DNA from: Calidithermus chliarophilus DSM 9957
GTDB lineage: Bacteria > Deinococcota > Deinococci > Deinococcales > Thermaceae
DNA: 64,000 nucleotides
NCBI RefSeq assembly: GCF_000430045.1
Contig: NZ_KE387023.1
Span: 1,861,461 to 1,925,460 of the forward strand
Direction: 5' to 3'
In this document: piece after piece, positions 8,114 through 16,085 of the stretch
How positions within the stretch are numbered: the first letter of the stretch is position 1
Layout of the letters: every line of letters begins with the position of its first letter
Notes under the pieces: generated by a model
What the model was told of the DNA's origin: nothing
The model's database searches: none
The model's input: the letters and a program-made list of their open reading frames with translations, nothing else
Program-made: the position numbers and the translations under genes

Positions 8114-8902
8114 CTAATCCACCAACTCCGCCCTCATCACCGTAACCGCCTGCCCCTGGATGAACACCCGGTTATCGGCCAGCGTCACGCGCAACTCGCC
8201 GCCGCGGGCCGAGGCCTGGTAGGCCATGAACTCCTTCTTGCCCAGCTTGGAGGCCCAGTAGACCGGCAGGGCGCAGTGGGCCGAGCCCGTGACCGGGTCT
8301 TCGGGGATGCCGATGCCGGGGGCGAAGTAGCGGGAGATGAAGTCGTAGCGGGGGTCGTCGGAGCGCGCGGTGACGATGAGGCGGCCCGGGGCGACCTGCG
8401 CGAGGAGGCTGAGGTTGGGGCGGAGCTTGCGCACGGCGTCGGCCGACTCGAGCTCGGCGAGGAAGCGCACCGGGGTCTTGCCGGTGAACACCGGCTTGGC
8501 GCCGATGGCCTCGAGCAGGGCGGGGGAGAACTCGACGGGCATCACCGGCTCGACGGGGAAGTTCATCTCGATCCAGTTCCCGGCCCGCACGGCGGTGAGC
8601 AGGCCGCTGAGGGTGTGGAACTCGAGCATGGGGCTGCGGCTGTGGCCCTCCTCCCACAGCACGTGGGCGCTCGCCAATGTCGCGTGCCCGCAAAGGGCGA
8701 TCTCGGCCTCGGGGGTGAACCAGCGCAGGCGGTAGCCGCTGGGCTCGGGGTTCAAAAATGCCGTCTCCGAGAGGTTCATCTCGCGCGCGACCGCCTGCAT
8801 CCAGGCGGCGGGCCGCGGGGCCTCGAGGATGCACACGGCGGCGGGATTGCCGGAGAACGGCCGGTTGGTGAAGGCGTCAACTTGGACGATTCGCAGACCC
8901 AT
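8114..8902 (-). CDS. PhzF-family isomerase/epimerase
   Basis: 262 aa, the usual length for PhzF-like proteins (diaminopimelate-epimerase fold). N-terminal VDAFTNRPFSGNPAAV and the conserved catalytic-region glutamate E46 in NLSETAFL are present, then CGHATLASAHVL and the C-terminal GIPEDPVTGSAHCALPVYW. Most members are not phenazine enzymes, so the substrate is unknown. Divergent from AddB with only 45 bp between starts, so the promoters overlap. Confidence 0.88.
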   Translation of the reverse strand: MGLRIVQVDAFTNRPFSGNPAAVCILEAPRPAAWMQAVAREMNLSETAFLNPEPSGYRLRWFTPEAEIALCGHATLASAHVLWEEGHSRSPMLEFHTLSGLLTAVRAGNWIEMNFPVEPVMPVEFSPALLEAIGAKPVFTGKTPVRFLAELESADAVRKLRPNLSLLAQVAPGRLIVTARSDDPRYDFISRYFAPGIGIPEDPVTGSAHCALPVYWASKLGKKEFMAYQASARGGELRVTLADNRVFIQGQAVTVMRAELVD

Positions 8903-8947
8903 AGCGCGGTACCCCCGACAGCATACCCGGCTGGGTAGACTGTCGGT

Positions 8948-11245
8948 GTGCGTTTGATCGTCGGTCCACCGGCCTCGGGGCGAACCGGGCTGCTCCAGGA
9001 GCGCGCCGCGGAGGCGCTCGGGGCCCGCAAGCGCGTGTGGTGGCTGTGCCTGCCCCACCAGCGGTCTTACGTCTACCGGAGGATGGCCGGGGCGGGGGCG
9101 GTGCTGGGGCTCGAGGTGCTCTCCTTCCAGCAGGCCTACTACCGCCTGCTGGCCGCCAGCTACGGCCTGCGCCCCATCCTCACCGGCCCGGCCCGCGTCG
9201 CGCTGGTGGGGGAGGCCCTGCGCAGCGAGGCCCAGGGCCTGCCCAACCCCGGCGAGGCCCGCCTGTTCGCCCGCGCCGTGGCCGAGGCCAAGCGCTACGG
9301 CGTGCGCCCCGACCACCTTCCGGCCCTCGACCTCGAGAGCCAGCGCTTCAAGCGCGTCTTCGGGCGCTACGAGGAGCTCAAGGCCAGTTGGGGCCGCTGG
9401 GACTACGACGACTTCCGCGACGCGGCGGTGCAGCTCGTGGAGGCCGCCCGCTTCGAGCCGCCCGCCGACGTGGTGATCGTCGACGGCTTTCGCGAGCTGC
9501 TGCCTTTGGTGCTGCGCTTCCTGAAGGGCTTGGGGCAGGTCGTGGAGGTGTGGGCCGCGCTGCCGGAGGCCCCGCCCGGTCACGCCCCCCTCGAGGTGCT
9601 CCCCCCGGCGGCGGGGGCCTGCCGCACCGAGGTCTTCCGCGCCCCCAACCCGGTCGCCGAGGCCCGCTGGGTGCTGCGCTCGCTCAAGCGCGACCTGGCC
9701 CAGGGGATGCGCCCTACCGAGGTGGCGGTGGTCGCGCCCGAGTCCCGCCTGCCCGCTCTGATGACCCTGGCCGACGAGTACGGCGTGCCCCTGGTGGACT
9801 ACACCCCCCGCACCGCCGCCGACACCCCCGAAGGCCGCCTGCTGCTCGACCTGCTCGAGCTCCCCGACTACCCCACCCCCACCCGCCTGCTCGCCATCCC
9901 CGACCTCGCCCCCCTGGGCCGCGCCGCCCTCGACGCCGGGCTGGCCGGGCTGGCCCCCGTCCAGCGCCTGGCCCAGCAGATGGGCCTGCAGGCCCAGCTC
10001 TCGGCCTGGCTCGAGCGCCTGGAGCCCGCGGGCGACCCCGAGGCCTGGGCCCGCACCCTCATGGACTCCATCCCAGAGGTGCGGGCCGGGCCGCGCCGCG
10101 ACCTTCTGCTCGAGCGGGCCAAGGAGGCGGGGCGCATCGCCTACGGCCCCGACTTCCGCCGCTGGTGGGCCGCGCTGCTCACCGAGACTTACGAGCCCGT
10201 GCGCCCGCCGGGCGGCGTCCCCCTGCTCACCCCGACCCTGGCCTCCGGGGTGCGCTTTTCCAAGCTCTACCTGACCTACGCCGTCGAGGGGGCCTACGGC
10301 GCGGGCGAGCGCGAGGACTACTTCATCCCCGAGGAGGAGCGGCTGGCGCTGGAGGCGCTCTACGCCCGCGCCGGCCTGCCCCGCCGCTTCCTGGGCCGCG
10401 ACCCCCTGATCCTGCGCGAGCTCGCCACCCGCGCCCCCTGCGTGACCATCACCTACCCCGAGGCCGACCAGAGCGGCCCCCTCGAGCCCGAGCCCGTCCT
10501 CATCCCCGACCCCCGCCGCCTTCCCCGCATCCCCGACCTCCCCACCGCCAGCCGCCTCGAGGTGCCCGGCGACGGCCTCTACCGCCCCCCCGACGGCCCG
10601 GTGCGGCTGGGCCCGGCCACCGTCGAGGACCTGCGCCGCTACGACGAGTGCGGCTTCAAGTTCTGGGTCGAGCGTGTGGCGGGCGGCCCGCGCGAGGAGG
10701 TGAGCGGCTGGCGCGCCCTGGTGCGCGAGCTCCGCGCCCTCAAGCGCCTCAACGAGGCCCGGCTCGAGGCCCTCGCCCAGCGCTTCCCCGAGGCCGAGGG
10801 CTGGCTGCGGGCCCACCAGGAGCTGCTCTTCGCGCTCAACCTGGGCTTCGCCTGGCCGGAGAACGCCACACCCCAGGCCCGCGTGGACGGCGCGCTCAAC
10901 CGGGGCGGCGAGTACAACTTCTACACCTTCGCCCCCCCCGACACCGACGACCCCACCGCCTTCCTGCGCGGCCGCTGGGGCGAGCTGTGGCTGGCAGGCT
11001 ACCTGCTCAAGCACAACCCCCGCCAGGTCAAGAGCGTGCGCCTGTGGGTCTGGCCCGTCCTGGGCTCCCCGCTCCCCGTCTACGACAAGCCCATCTCCCA
11101 GATCACCGGCCCCATCCAATGGCGCAACGAGAAGGTGCGGGCCACGCTCGAGCGCTACCAGCGCGGCGAGGTCAAGCCCAACCCCGGCTTCATCTGCCGC
11201 GAGTGCCAGGTGAGGGACGTGTGCCGGGAGGGGAAGGTAGGGTGA
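8948..11245 (+). CDS. addB: AddB-type subunit of ATP-dependent recombination nuclease
   Basis: 765 aa, shorter than Bacillus AddB (about 1160). Partner of AddA in double-strand-break end processing before RecA loading. Seen: P-loop-like GPPASGRTG at 6-14, degenerate helicase-like region, C-terminal nuclease-like region and a likely 4Fe-4S staple formed by C568 (YDECGFKFW) and C750, C753, C759 (CRECQVRDVC), spacing typical of AddB. The canonical nuclease motif GxxDRxD...QLxxY was not found, so nuclease activity of this subunit is uncertain. GTG start with TAGACT ending 6 nt upstream. AddA lies 1.9 kb downstream on the same strand. Confidence 0.8.
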   Translation: MRLIVGPPASGRTGLLQERAAEALGARKRVWWLCLPHQRSYVYRRMAGAGAVLGLEVLSFQQAYYRLLAASYGLRPILTGPARVALVGEALRSEAQGLPNPGEARLFARAVAEAKRYGVRPDHLPALDLESQRFKRVFGRYEELKASWGRWDYDDFRDAAVQLVEAARFEPPADVVIVDGFRELLPLVLRFLKGLGQVVEVWAALPEAPPGHAPLEVLPPAAGACRTEVFRAPNPVAEARWVLRSLKRDLAQGMRPTEVAVVAPESRLPALMTLADEYGVPLVDYTPRTAADTPEGRLLLDLLELPDYPTPTRLLAIPDLAPLGRAALDAGLAGLAPVQRLAQQMGLQAQLSAWLERLEPAGDPEAWARTLMDSIPEVRAGPRRDLLLERAKEAGRIAYGPDFRRWWAALLTETYEPVRPPGGVPLLTPTLASGVRFSKLYLTYAVEGAYGAGEREDYFIPEEERLALEALYARAGLPRRFLGRDPLILRELATRAPCVTITYPEADQSGPLEPEPVLIPDPRRLPRIPDLPTASRLEVPGDGLYRPPDGPVRLGPATVEDLRRYDECGFKFWVERVAGGPREEVSGWRALVRELRALKRLNEARLEALAQRFPEAEGWLRAHQELLFALNLGFAWPENATPQARVDGALNRGGEYNFYTFAPPDTDDPTAFLRGRWGELWLAGYLLKHNPRQVKSVRLWVWPVLGSPLPVYDKPISQITGPIQWRNEKVRATLERYQRGEVKPNPGFICRECQVRDVCREGKVG

Positions 11246-11254
11246 GAAGCGGTA

Positions 11255-11414
11255 ATACCAGATTCGGTTGGTCCGTCACCGAACGGTGACGGACCAACCC
11301 GGCCGAAGGGAGACGCTTTCTTCGCCGGCCGTCAGGGAGGGGTGTGCTCTAGGATTCAAAAAGATAGCCTCCGGGGCTCTTTGGATCGGATGATTATCTT
11401 TTTGAATCCGGTAT
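11255..11414. mobile_element. 160-bp two-hairpin element, copy 1
   Basis: Ends ATACCAGATTC / GAATCCGGTAT form imperfect terminal inverted repeats. A near-end hairpin GGTTGGTCCGTCACCG-AA-complement (16 bp) and a distal 15-bp inverted repeat GGATTCAAAAAGATA / TATCTTTTTGAATCC flank a conserved middle. Non-coding, MITE-like. Exactly the same length as copy 2 (38504-38663). Immediately followed by heptad array D. Confidence 0.85.
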
Positions 11415-11416
11415 AA

Positions 11417-11588
11417 GCCGTCAGCGGTCAGCTTGTGGCTCGTGGTTACCCCACCCCGGCCCTCCCCGCGGGCGGGGAGGGGGTATCCCCCCAGCCCCCC
11501 TTGTTAAGGGGGGTGAAGAAGGGGCGTTTTGCGTTTTGCGTTTGGCTATCAGCTATTGGCTATTGGCTATCGACCATCGACTATCAAC
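11417..11588. repeat. heptad array D, overlapping a gene 3' end
   Basis: GCCGTCA, GCGGTCA, GCTTGTG, GCTCGTG units, a GC hairpin module (about 11450-11510), GCGTTTT heptads, then GGCTATC/GACTATC heptads that run about 35 bp into the 3' end of the aminotransferase reading frame. Confidence 0.88.
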
Positions 11589-12431
11589 CGCCGCATGCCG
11601 CGCTACGTACTCCTCCACGTGCGCCTGGAAGGCCTTCACCAGCGCGCTTACCTTCGGCCCTACCTGCCCGTTGCCCACTAGGCGGTCGTCGATACGGGTC
11701 ACGGGCATGACGCCGCGGGTCGAGCTCGTGATGAACACCTCGTCGGCGGCGTAGAGCTCGTCGAGGGTGAAGGCCCGGTGCTCGACGGGCATGAGCTGTT
11801 CGGCCAGGCGAAGGGCGTGGATGCGGGTGATGCCGGGGAGCACGCCGTCCTTGGCGGTGACGAGCACGCCGTCCTTGACGAAACCCAGGCTCGAGCGCGC
11901 CCCTTCGGTGACCCACTTCCCGTCGTGATAGATCACCTCGGCAGCGCCCTCGGCCTTCATGCGCGGCCCCAGCTTGACGGCGGTGAGGTAGGCGGTGGTC
12001 TTGGCCTCGGGGATCTCGCGCTCGTGGCGGTGGGTGATGACCTTCACGCCCTGCTGGTAGAGGGCGGGCGGGTACTCGCGCAGGGCGATGGGGGCGATGA
12101 TCAGGTTGGGGTGGCCGGGGGTGAAGATGTCCTCGGAGTAGCCGCCCGTGAGCACGAGCTGGATCCCCGCGCTCTGGAGGTTGTTGGCGCGGATCAGCTC
12201 GCGCACGAAGCCCTCGAGCTCGGCCCTGGAGTAGGGCACCTCGAGGTCGATGGCGCGGCTGGAGTTCTCGAAGCGGTCGAGGTGGTCCTCGATGAACACC
12301 GGGACGCCGCGCAGCACCCGGAAGAACTCGAAGGCCCCGTAGCCCCGCCGCAGCCCCAGGTCGCTGATGTGGATTTTCGCGTCGGCGTCGCGCACCAACT
12401 GTCCGTTGAGGTTCACGTATTCCATCGCCAC
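11553..12431 (-). CDS. class IV PLP aminotransferase (branched-chain / D-amino acid type)
   Basis: 292 aa. Fold-type IV signature: HISDLGLRRGYGAFEFFRV near 21-39, catalytic lysine K144 in PEAKTTAYLTAVKLG, phosphate-binding ITSSTRGVMPVTRIDD near 250-265. Substrate choice between BCAT, D-alanine transaminase and aminodeoxychorismate lyase cannot be fixed; the GLRRGYGAFEF region is BCAT/DAAT-like. The last residues (AVDSRWSIANSQ) and stop codon are encoded by heptad array D, so the native C-terminus was probably extended by array growth. Start is GTG 12431 or the ATG two codons later. Confidence 0.82.
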   Translation of the reverse strand: MAMEYVNLNGQLVRDADAKIHISDLGLRRGYGAFEFFRVLRGVPVFIEDHLDRFENSSRAIDLEVPYSRAELEGFVRELIRANNLQSAGIQLVLTGGYSEDIFTPGHPNLIIAPIALREYPPALYQQGVKVITHRHEREIPEAKTTAYLTAVKLGPRMKAEGAAEVIYHDGKWVTEGARSSLGFVKDGVLVTAKDGVLPGITRIHALRLAEQLMPVEHRAFTLDELYAADEVFITSSTRGVMPVTRIDDRLVGNGQVGPKVSALVKAFQAHVEEYVARHAAVDSRWSIANSQ

Positions 12432-12467
12432 AGCCTCTAGTGTGCGTAGTTTAGCGCATCGCGCCCC

Positions 12468-12854
12468 TCAGCCCTCGAGGTTCCTGAGCCGTGCGGCGGT
12501 CTGGGCCTTGTCCAGCTCACCCCGGCCCACGGCGAGCGCCAACTCGTAGGCGGCGTCCTCGCTCAGGGTGCAGGGGGAGCCGTTGAGCTCGAGGAAGGTC
12601 AGGGCGGCCAGCAGCCCGGTGCGCTTGTTCCCGTCGACGAAGGTATGACCGGTGGCGATGTGGAAGAGGTAGGCTGCCGCCTGCTCGTGGAGCGTGGGGT
12701 GCAGCAACTGTCCCCCGAACTCGGCCTGGGCTTGCAGGACGGCGGACTCCAGCCGCCCAGGGTCCAGACACCCCGGCTCGCCTCCGTGCATCTCCAACGC
12801 CAGGTCGTGCAGGAGCATGACCTCGGCCACGCTCAGCCAGCGGGTGGGCCTCAT
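12468..12854 (-). CDS. doc: Fic/Doc-family toxin
   Basis: 128 aa, Doc size. Fic motif HTFVDGNKRTG at 70-80 (H70 catalytic, N76-K77-R78). Doc-type toxins phosphorylate EF-Tu and stop translation; other Fic proteins AMPylate. Start codon overlaps the antitoxin stop by ATGA, the usual toxin-second order. The conventional partner is Phd; here it is an AbrB/MazE-type protein. Sits between the two addAB genes. Confidence 0.88.
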   Translation of the reverse strand: MRPTRWLSVAEVMLLHDLALEMHGGEPGCLDPGRLESAVLQAQAEFGGQLLHPTLHEQAAAYLFHIATGHTFVDGNKRTGLLAALTFLELNGSPCTLSEDAAYELALAVGRGELDKAQTAARLRNLEG

Positions 12855-13090
12855 TCGTCCCCACGGTCGTAGGCGGCCAGCCGGCGCAGGGTGTTGCCGT
12901 ACCGCCCAACCACCGCCCGCAGGGCCCGCTCGAACTCGGGGTCGAGGGCCCTGGCCGGGCGGATCAGGATGCCATCCTCGGTGGCCTCGACCTCCACGGT
13001 GTCGCCGGAATGGAGCCCTAGGCGCTCGAGCAGGTCGGGCGGCAGGGTCACGGCGGTGCTGTTGCCCAGGCTCAGCAGGGTGCGCTTCAC
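12851..13090 (-). CDS. AbrB/MazE-type antitoxin
   Basis: 79 aa. N-terminal swapped-hairpin DNA-binding domain 1-47 (LGNSTAVTLPPDLLERLGLHSGDTVEVE), C-terminal 30 residues likely bind and neutralise the Fic/Doc toxin. GTG start; TATAAT ends 6 nt upstream (minus strand), giving a leaderless message. Likely represses its own promoter. It lies back-to-back with addA (56 bp between starts). Confidence 0.87.
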   Translation of the reverse strand: MKRTLLSLGNSTAVTLPPDLLERLGLHSGDTVEVEATEDGILIRPARALDPEFERALRAVVGRYGNTLRRLAAYDRGDE

Positions 13091-13146
13091 ACCGGAATTA
13101 TAACGCTGTTTATACCTGGCCCTGAACGGGTAAGATTCGGGCGGAA

Positions 13147-15873
13147 ATGGGCATGAGGGTTCGCGTGGCCTCCGCCGGGACTGGCAAGACCGCCAGCCTG
13201 GTGCTGCGCTACCTCGAGCTCATCGCCTCGGGCACGCCCTTGCGCCGCATCGCGGGCGTCACCTTTACCCGCAAGGCCGCCGACGAGCTGCGGGTGCGGG
13301 TGGGGCGGGCCGTCGAGGACGTGCTGGCCCAGGGGCAGCACCTCGGCTTCGTGGCCGACCCCGCGGGCCGCGCGCGCTTCGAGGAGGCCCGGCTCGAGCT
13401 CGGCGGGGCCACCCTCACCACCATCCACGGCTTCATGGCCCAGGCCCTGCGGCTCTCCGCGCCCCTGCTGGGCCTCGACCCCGACTTCAGCCTGATGGGC
13501 GACTGGGAAGCCAAGGCTATCTTCGAGGAGGAGTGGCAGTCGCTGCTCTACCTCGCCGCCGACCCCGAGCACCCCCTGCACGGCCTGGCGACCCCCGACC
13601 TCGGCGAGGCCCTGCTCTTCCTCTTCGACAAGCGCTCGCTGGCGGGCGCCTTCGAGCCCGCCCCCGGCGAGGCCAACGAGCGGCTGGTGAGGGTGTACCA
13701 GGCGGTGTTCGCGGCCTACGAGAAGCGGCTGGGGTTCAACCTGCTCTCGCCCTCGGAGATCGAGCGGCGGGCCATCGGGATGGTGGGCAACCGGCGGGCG
13801 GTGGAGCGGCTGCTGGGGCGCTACCAGGTGATGCTCGTGGATGAGTTCCAGGACGTGAACCCCTTGCAGGGCGAGTTCTTCAGCGTGCTGCGCGACGCGG
13901 GGATGCCGATGGAGGTGGTGGGCGACCCCAAGCAGTCCATCTACGCCTTCCGCGACGCCGACGTGGAGGTGTTCCGCCGGGCCCGGCGCGAAGGCCTCGA
14001 GCTCGAGCCCCTCTCCACCACCTACCGCCACGCCAGCGTGCTGGTGCGCTTCCTCAACCGCCTCACCGCCGAGCTCGCCAAGCGCGGGCTGGGCTTCGGC
14101 CCGGAGGAGGCTCCCAGCGTGGCGGGGGTGCGGGGCGAGGTGGGCAAGCTCGAGCTGCACTGGGTCGAGGGCGACGTGCCCATGGACGAGCTGCGCCGCT
14201 TCGAGGCCCAGGTGCTCGCCGAGCGGCTGCGGGCGCTGTCGAGCCGGGTGCCCCTCTCGCAGATGGCCGTGCTGGCGCGCTCCCGCGCCAGCTTCCCCTT
14301 CCTCGAGGAGGCCCTGCAGCGCGAGGGCCTCGACTACGTGCTGCTGCAAGGGCGCGGCTACTACGAGCGGCAGGAGATCCGCGACCTCTACCACGCGCTG
14401 CGCGTCGGGTTCGACCTGCTGGCGCACGGCGTCCCGAAGGGAACGGCTCTTTCCACGCTCTCGCTGGCGGCCTGGCTGCGCAGCCCCTTCGGGCAGATGG
14501 GCCTGGCCGACCTCGAGCGCGTCCTCACCTCCGAGGCGCCGCTCTCCACCCTCGAGCTCGCCTACCCCGAGGTGTGGGAACGGCTGGAGCGGGTGCGCCG
14601 CCGGGTGCGCCAGTCGGCCCCGCTCGAAGCGCTCAAGTTCCTGGTGCGCGAGCCCTTCATCGGGGGGAAGTCCTACCTCGACTTCCTCGACTCCCGCGCC
14701 CGCGAGAACGTCGACGCCCTGCTCTTCGAGGTGGCCCGCCGCCCGCCGCGCGACCTCGAGGTGCTCCTGGAGCGCCTGCAGATGCTCTCGCGCCAGGCTG
14801 AGGCCGGCGACGTGCCCCAGAGCGGGGAGGGCATCCAGCTCCTCACCGTCCACGCGGCCAAGGGGCTCGAGTGGCCCCTGGTGGCGGTCTTCGACCTCGG
14901 GCGCATGAACAGCCACCGCGCCCAGCCGCTCTACCTGGGCGAGGGCGGGCGGGTGGCCCTGCCCGACACCCCCTGCTTCGAGGCTTTCCGCGAGCAGGTC
15001 AAAGCCCGCGAGGAGGAGGAGAGCTACCGCCTGCTCTACGTCGCCGCCAGCCGCGCCCGCGACGTGCTGGTAATGACCGGCAGCGTCAAGGAGGGCAAGC
15101 CCACCGGCTGGGCCCAGGCCTTGGTCGAGGTCGGCTTCGGCCCCGACGCCCCCGCCTACCAGCGCCCCGACTACTTCCACCAGACCTGGCGCTACCGCCC
15201 CGTAGCCGAGGTGCGCCCCCGGCCCGTTGCGGCCCCGCCCGAGATCCCCGAGTGGCTCGAGGCCCGCTTCCACCCCAACCCCTACCCCCCGCTCTACTCC
15301 CCCTCCGCGCTCAAGAAGGAGGAGGCCGCCCCGCTCCCCCTGCCCGACCTCGAGGAGGGCGAGGAGATCCCCGGCCGCGCCCGCGCCGTGGGTACGCTGG
15401 TCCACTACGCCATCGGCCAGAACTGGCGCTTCTCCAACCCCGACCACTACCGCAACCTCGAGGCCCAGGAGGTGATGTTCCCCTTCGACCCCGACGAGCG
15501 CGGGGCCATCATGCGGGAGGTGGGCGAGCTGCTGGGGCGCTACGAGGCCCTGCTCGGCGACGGCCTCCCCTGGCCCCGCGACGAGGACTACCCCGAGTTC
15601 CCCATGGCCCTGCCGCTGGGCGACACCGTGTGGCAGGGCGTCATCGACCGGCTTTACCGGGTGGGCGAGCGCTGGTTCCTCGAGGACTACAAGACCGACC
15701 GCGAGATCGAGCCCAGCCGCTACCACTTCCAGCTCGCCGTCTACCGCGAGGCCATCCGCCAGGCCTGGAAGGTAGACCCTGAGGTGCGGCTGGTGTATCT
15801 GCGCTTCGGGGAGATCGTGCCGGTGGGGAGGGGGGAGCTCGAGGCGGCGTTGAGGGAGGTCGATGGTGGATAG
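13147..15873 (+). CDS. addA: AddA-type helicase-nuclease
   Basis: 908 aa UvrD/Rep superfamily 1A helicase with RecB-like nuclease. Motif I ASAGTGKT (8-15), motif II VLVDEFQDVN, motif III VVGDPKQSIYAFRDAD, motif V LTVHAAKGLEW, motif VI LLYVAASRARD. C-terminal nuclease: GTLVHYAI, D834 (GVIDRL), D847-x-K849 (EDYKTD) and QLAVYREAIRQA. Functions with AddB in recombinational repair. TAAGAT lies 10 nt before the ATG. The last codons (GAT GGT GGA TAG) belong to the first units of heptad array E, which supplies the stop codon. Confidence 0.9.
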   Translation: MGMRVRVASAGTGKTASLVLRYLELIASGTPLRRIAGVTFTRKAADELRVRVGRAVEDVLAQGQHLGFVADPAGRARFEEARLELGGATLTTIHGFMAQALRLSAPLLGLDPDFSLMGDWEAKAIFEEEWQSLLYLAADPEHPLHGLATPDLGEALLFLFDKRSLAGAFEPAPGEANERLVRVYQAVFAAYEKRLGFNLLSPSEIERRAIGMVGNRRAVERLLGRYQVMLVDEFQDVNPLQGEFFSVLRDAGMPMEVVGDPKQSIYAFRDADVEVFRRARREGLELEPLSTTYRHASVLVRFLNRLTAELAKRGLGFGPEEAPSVAGVRGEVGKLELHWVEGDVPMDELRRFEAQVLAERLRALSSRVPLSQMAVLARSRASFPFLEEALQREGLDYVLLQGRGYYERQEIRDLYHALRVGFDLLAHGVPKGTALSTLSLAAWLRSPFGQMGLADLERVLTSEAPLSTLELAYPEVWERLERVRRRVRQSAPLEALKFLVREPFIGGKSYLDFLDSRARENVDALLFEVARRPPRDLEVLLERLQMLSRQAEAGDVPQSGEGIQLLTVHAAKGLEWPLVAVFDLGRMNSHRAQPLYLGEGGRVALPDTPCFEAFREQVKAREEEESYRLLYVAASRARDVLVMTGSVKEGKPTGWAQALVEVGFGPDAPAYQRPDYFHQTWRYRPVAEVRPRPVAAPPEIPEWLEARFHPNPYPPLYSPSALKKEEAAPLPLPDLEEGEEIPGRARAVGTLVHYAIGQNWRFSNPDHYRNLEAQEVMFPFDPDERGAIMREVGELLGRYEALLGDGLPWPRDEDYPEFPMALPLGDTVWQGVIDRLYRVGERWFLEDYKTDREIEPSRYHFQLAVYREAIRQAWKVDPEVRLVYLRFGEIVPVGRGELEAALREVDGG

Positions 15874-16036
15874 CCCATAGCCGATAGCCGATAGCCGAAC
15901 GCTGAACGCGGGTCGTACGTCCTACGTCGTACGCAATACGCAAGACGCAAGACGCAAAACGCAAGACGCTTTGGCCCTCACCCCTTGACCCTAGGCCCTC
16001 GACAAGCCGGAAGCCACAGGCCACTAGCCACTAGCT
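15862..16036. repeat. heptad array E, 25 consecutive heptads
   Basis: Checked unit by unit: 25 contiguous 7-mers with no phase slip. Blocks in order: GATAGCC, GAACGCT, CGTCGTA, CGCAAGA, GCCCTCG, ACAAGCC, ACTAGCC. First units overlap the AddA stop codon. This is the clearest example of the complete block order. Confidence 0.96.
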
Positions 16037-16085
16037 CCCCTCTCTCAGCTAAGAAGCGCCAAAAGGCCGTAGAGTTAGGCCGAAC

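Noticed and set aside
8114-11119. A 1001-codon open frame on the minus strand opposite addB, continuing into the phzF-like gene
   Set aside because: Only the last 262 codons have a recognisable protein (PhzF). The rest is low-complexity Gly/Ala/Leu/Gln/Glu translation typical of the antisense of high-GC genes.
13087-15726. An 879-codon open frame antisense to addA
   Set aside because: High-GC antisense shadow; composition is non-protein-like and AddA motifs cover the same DNA on the other strand.
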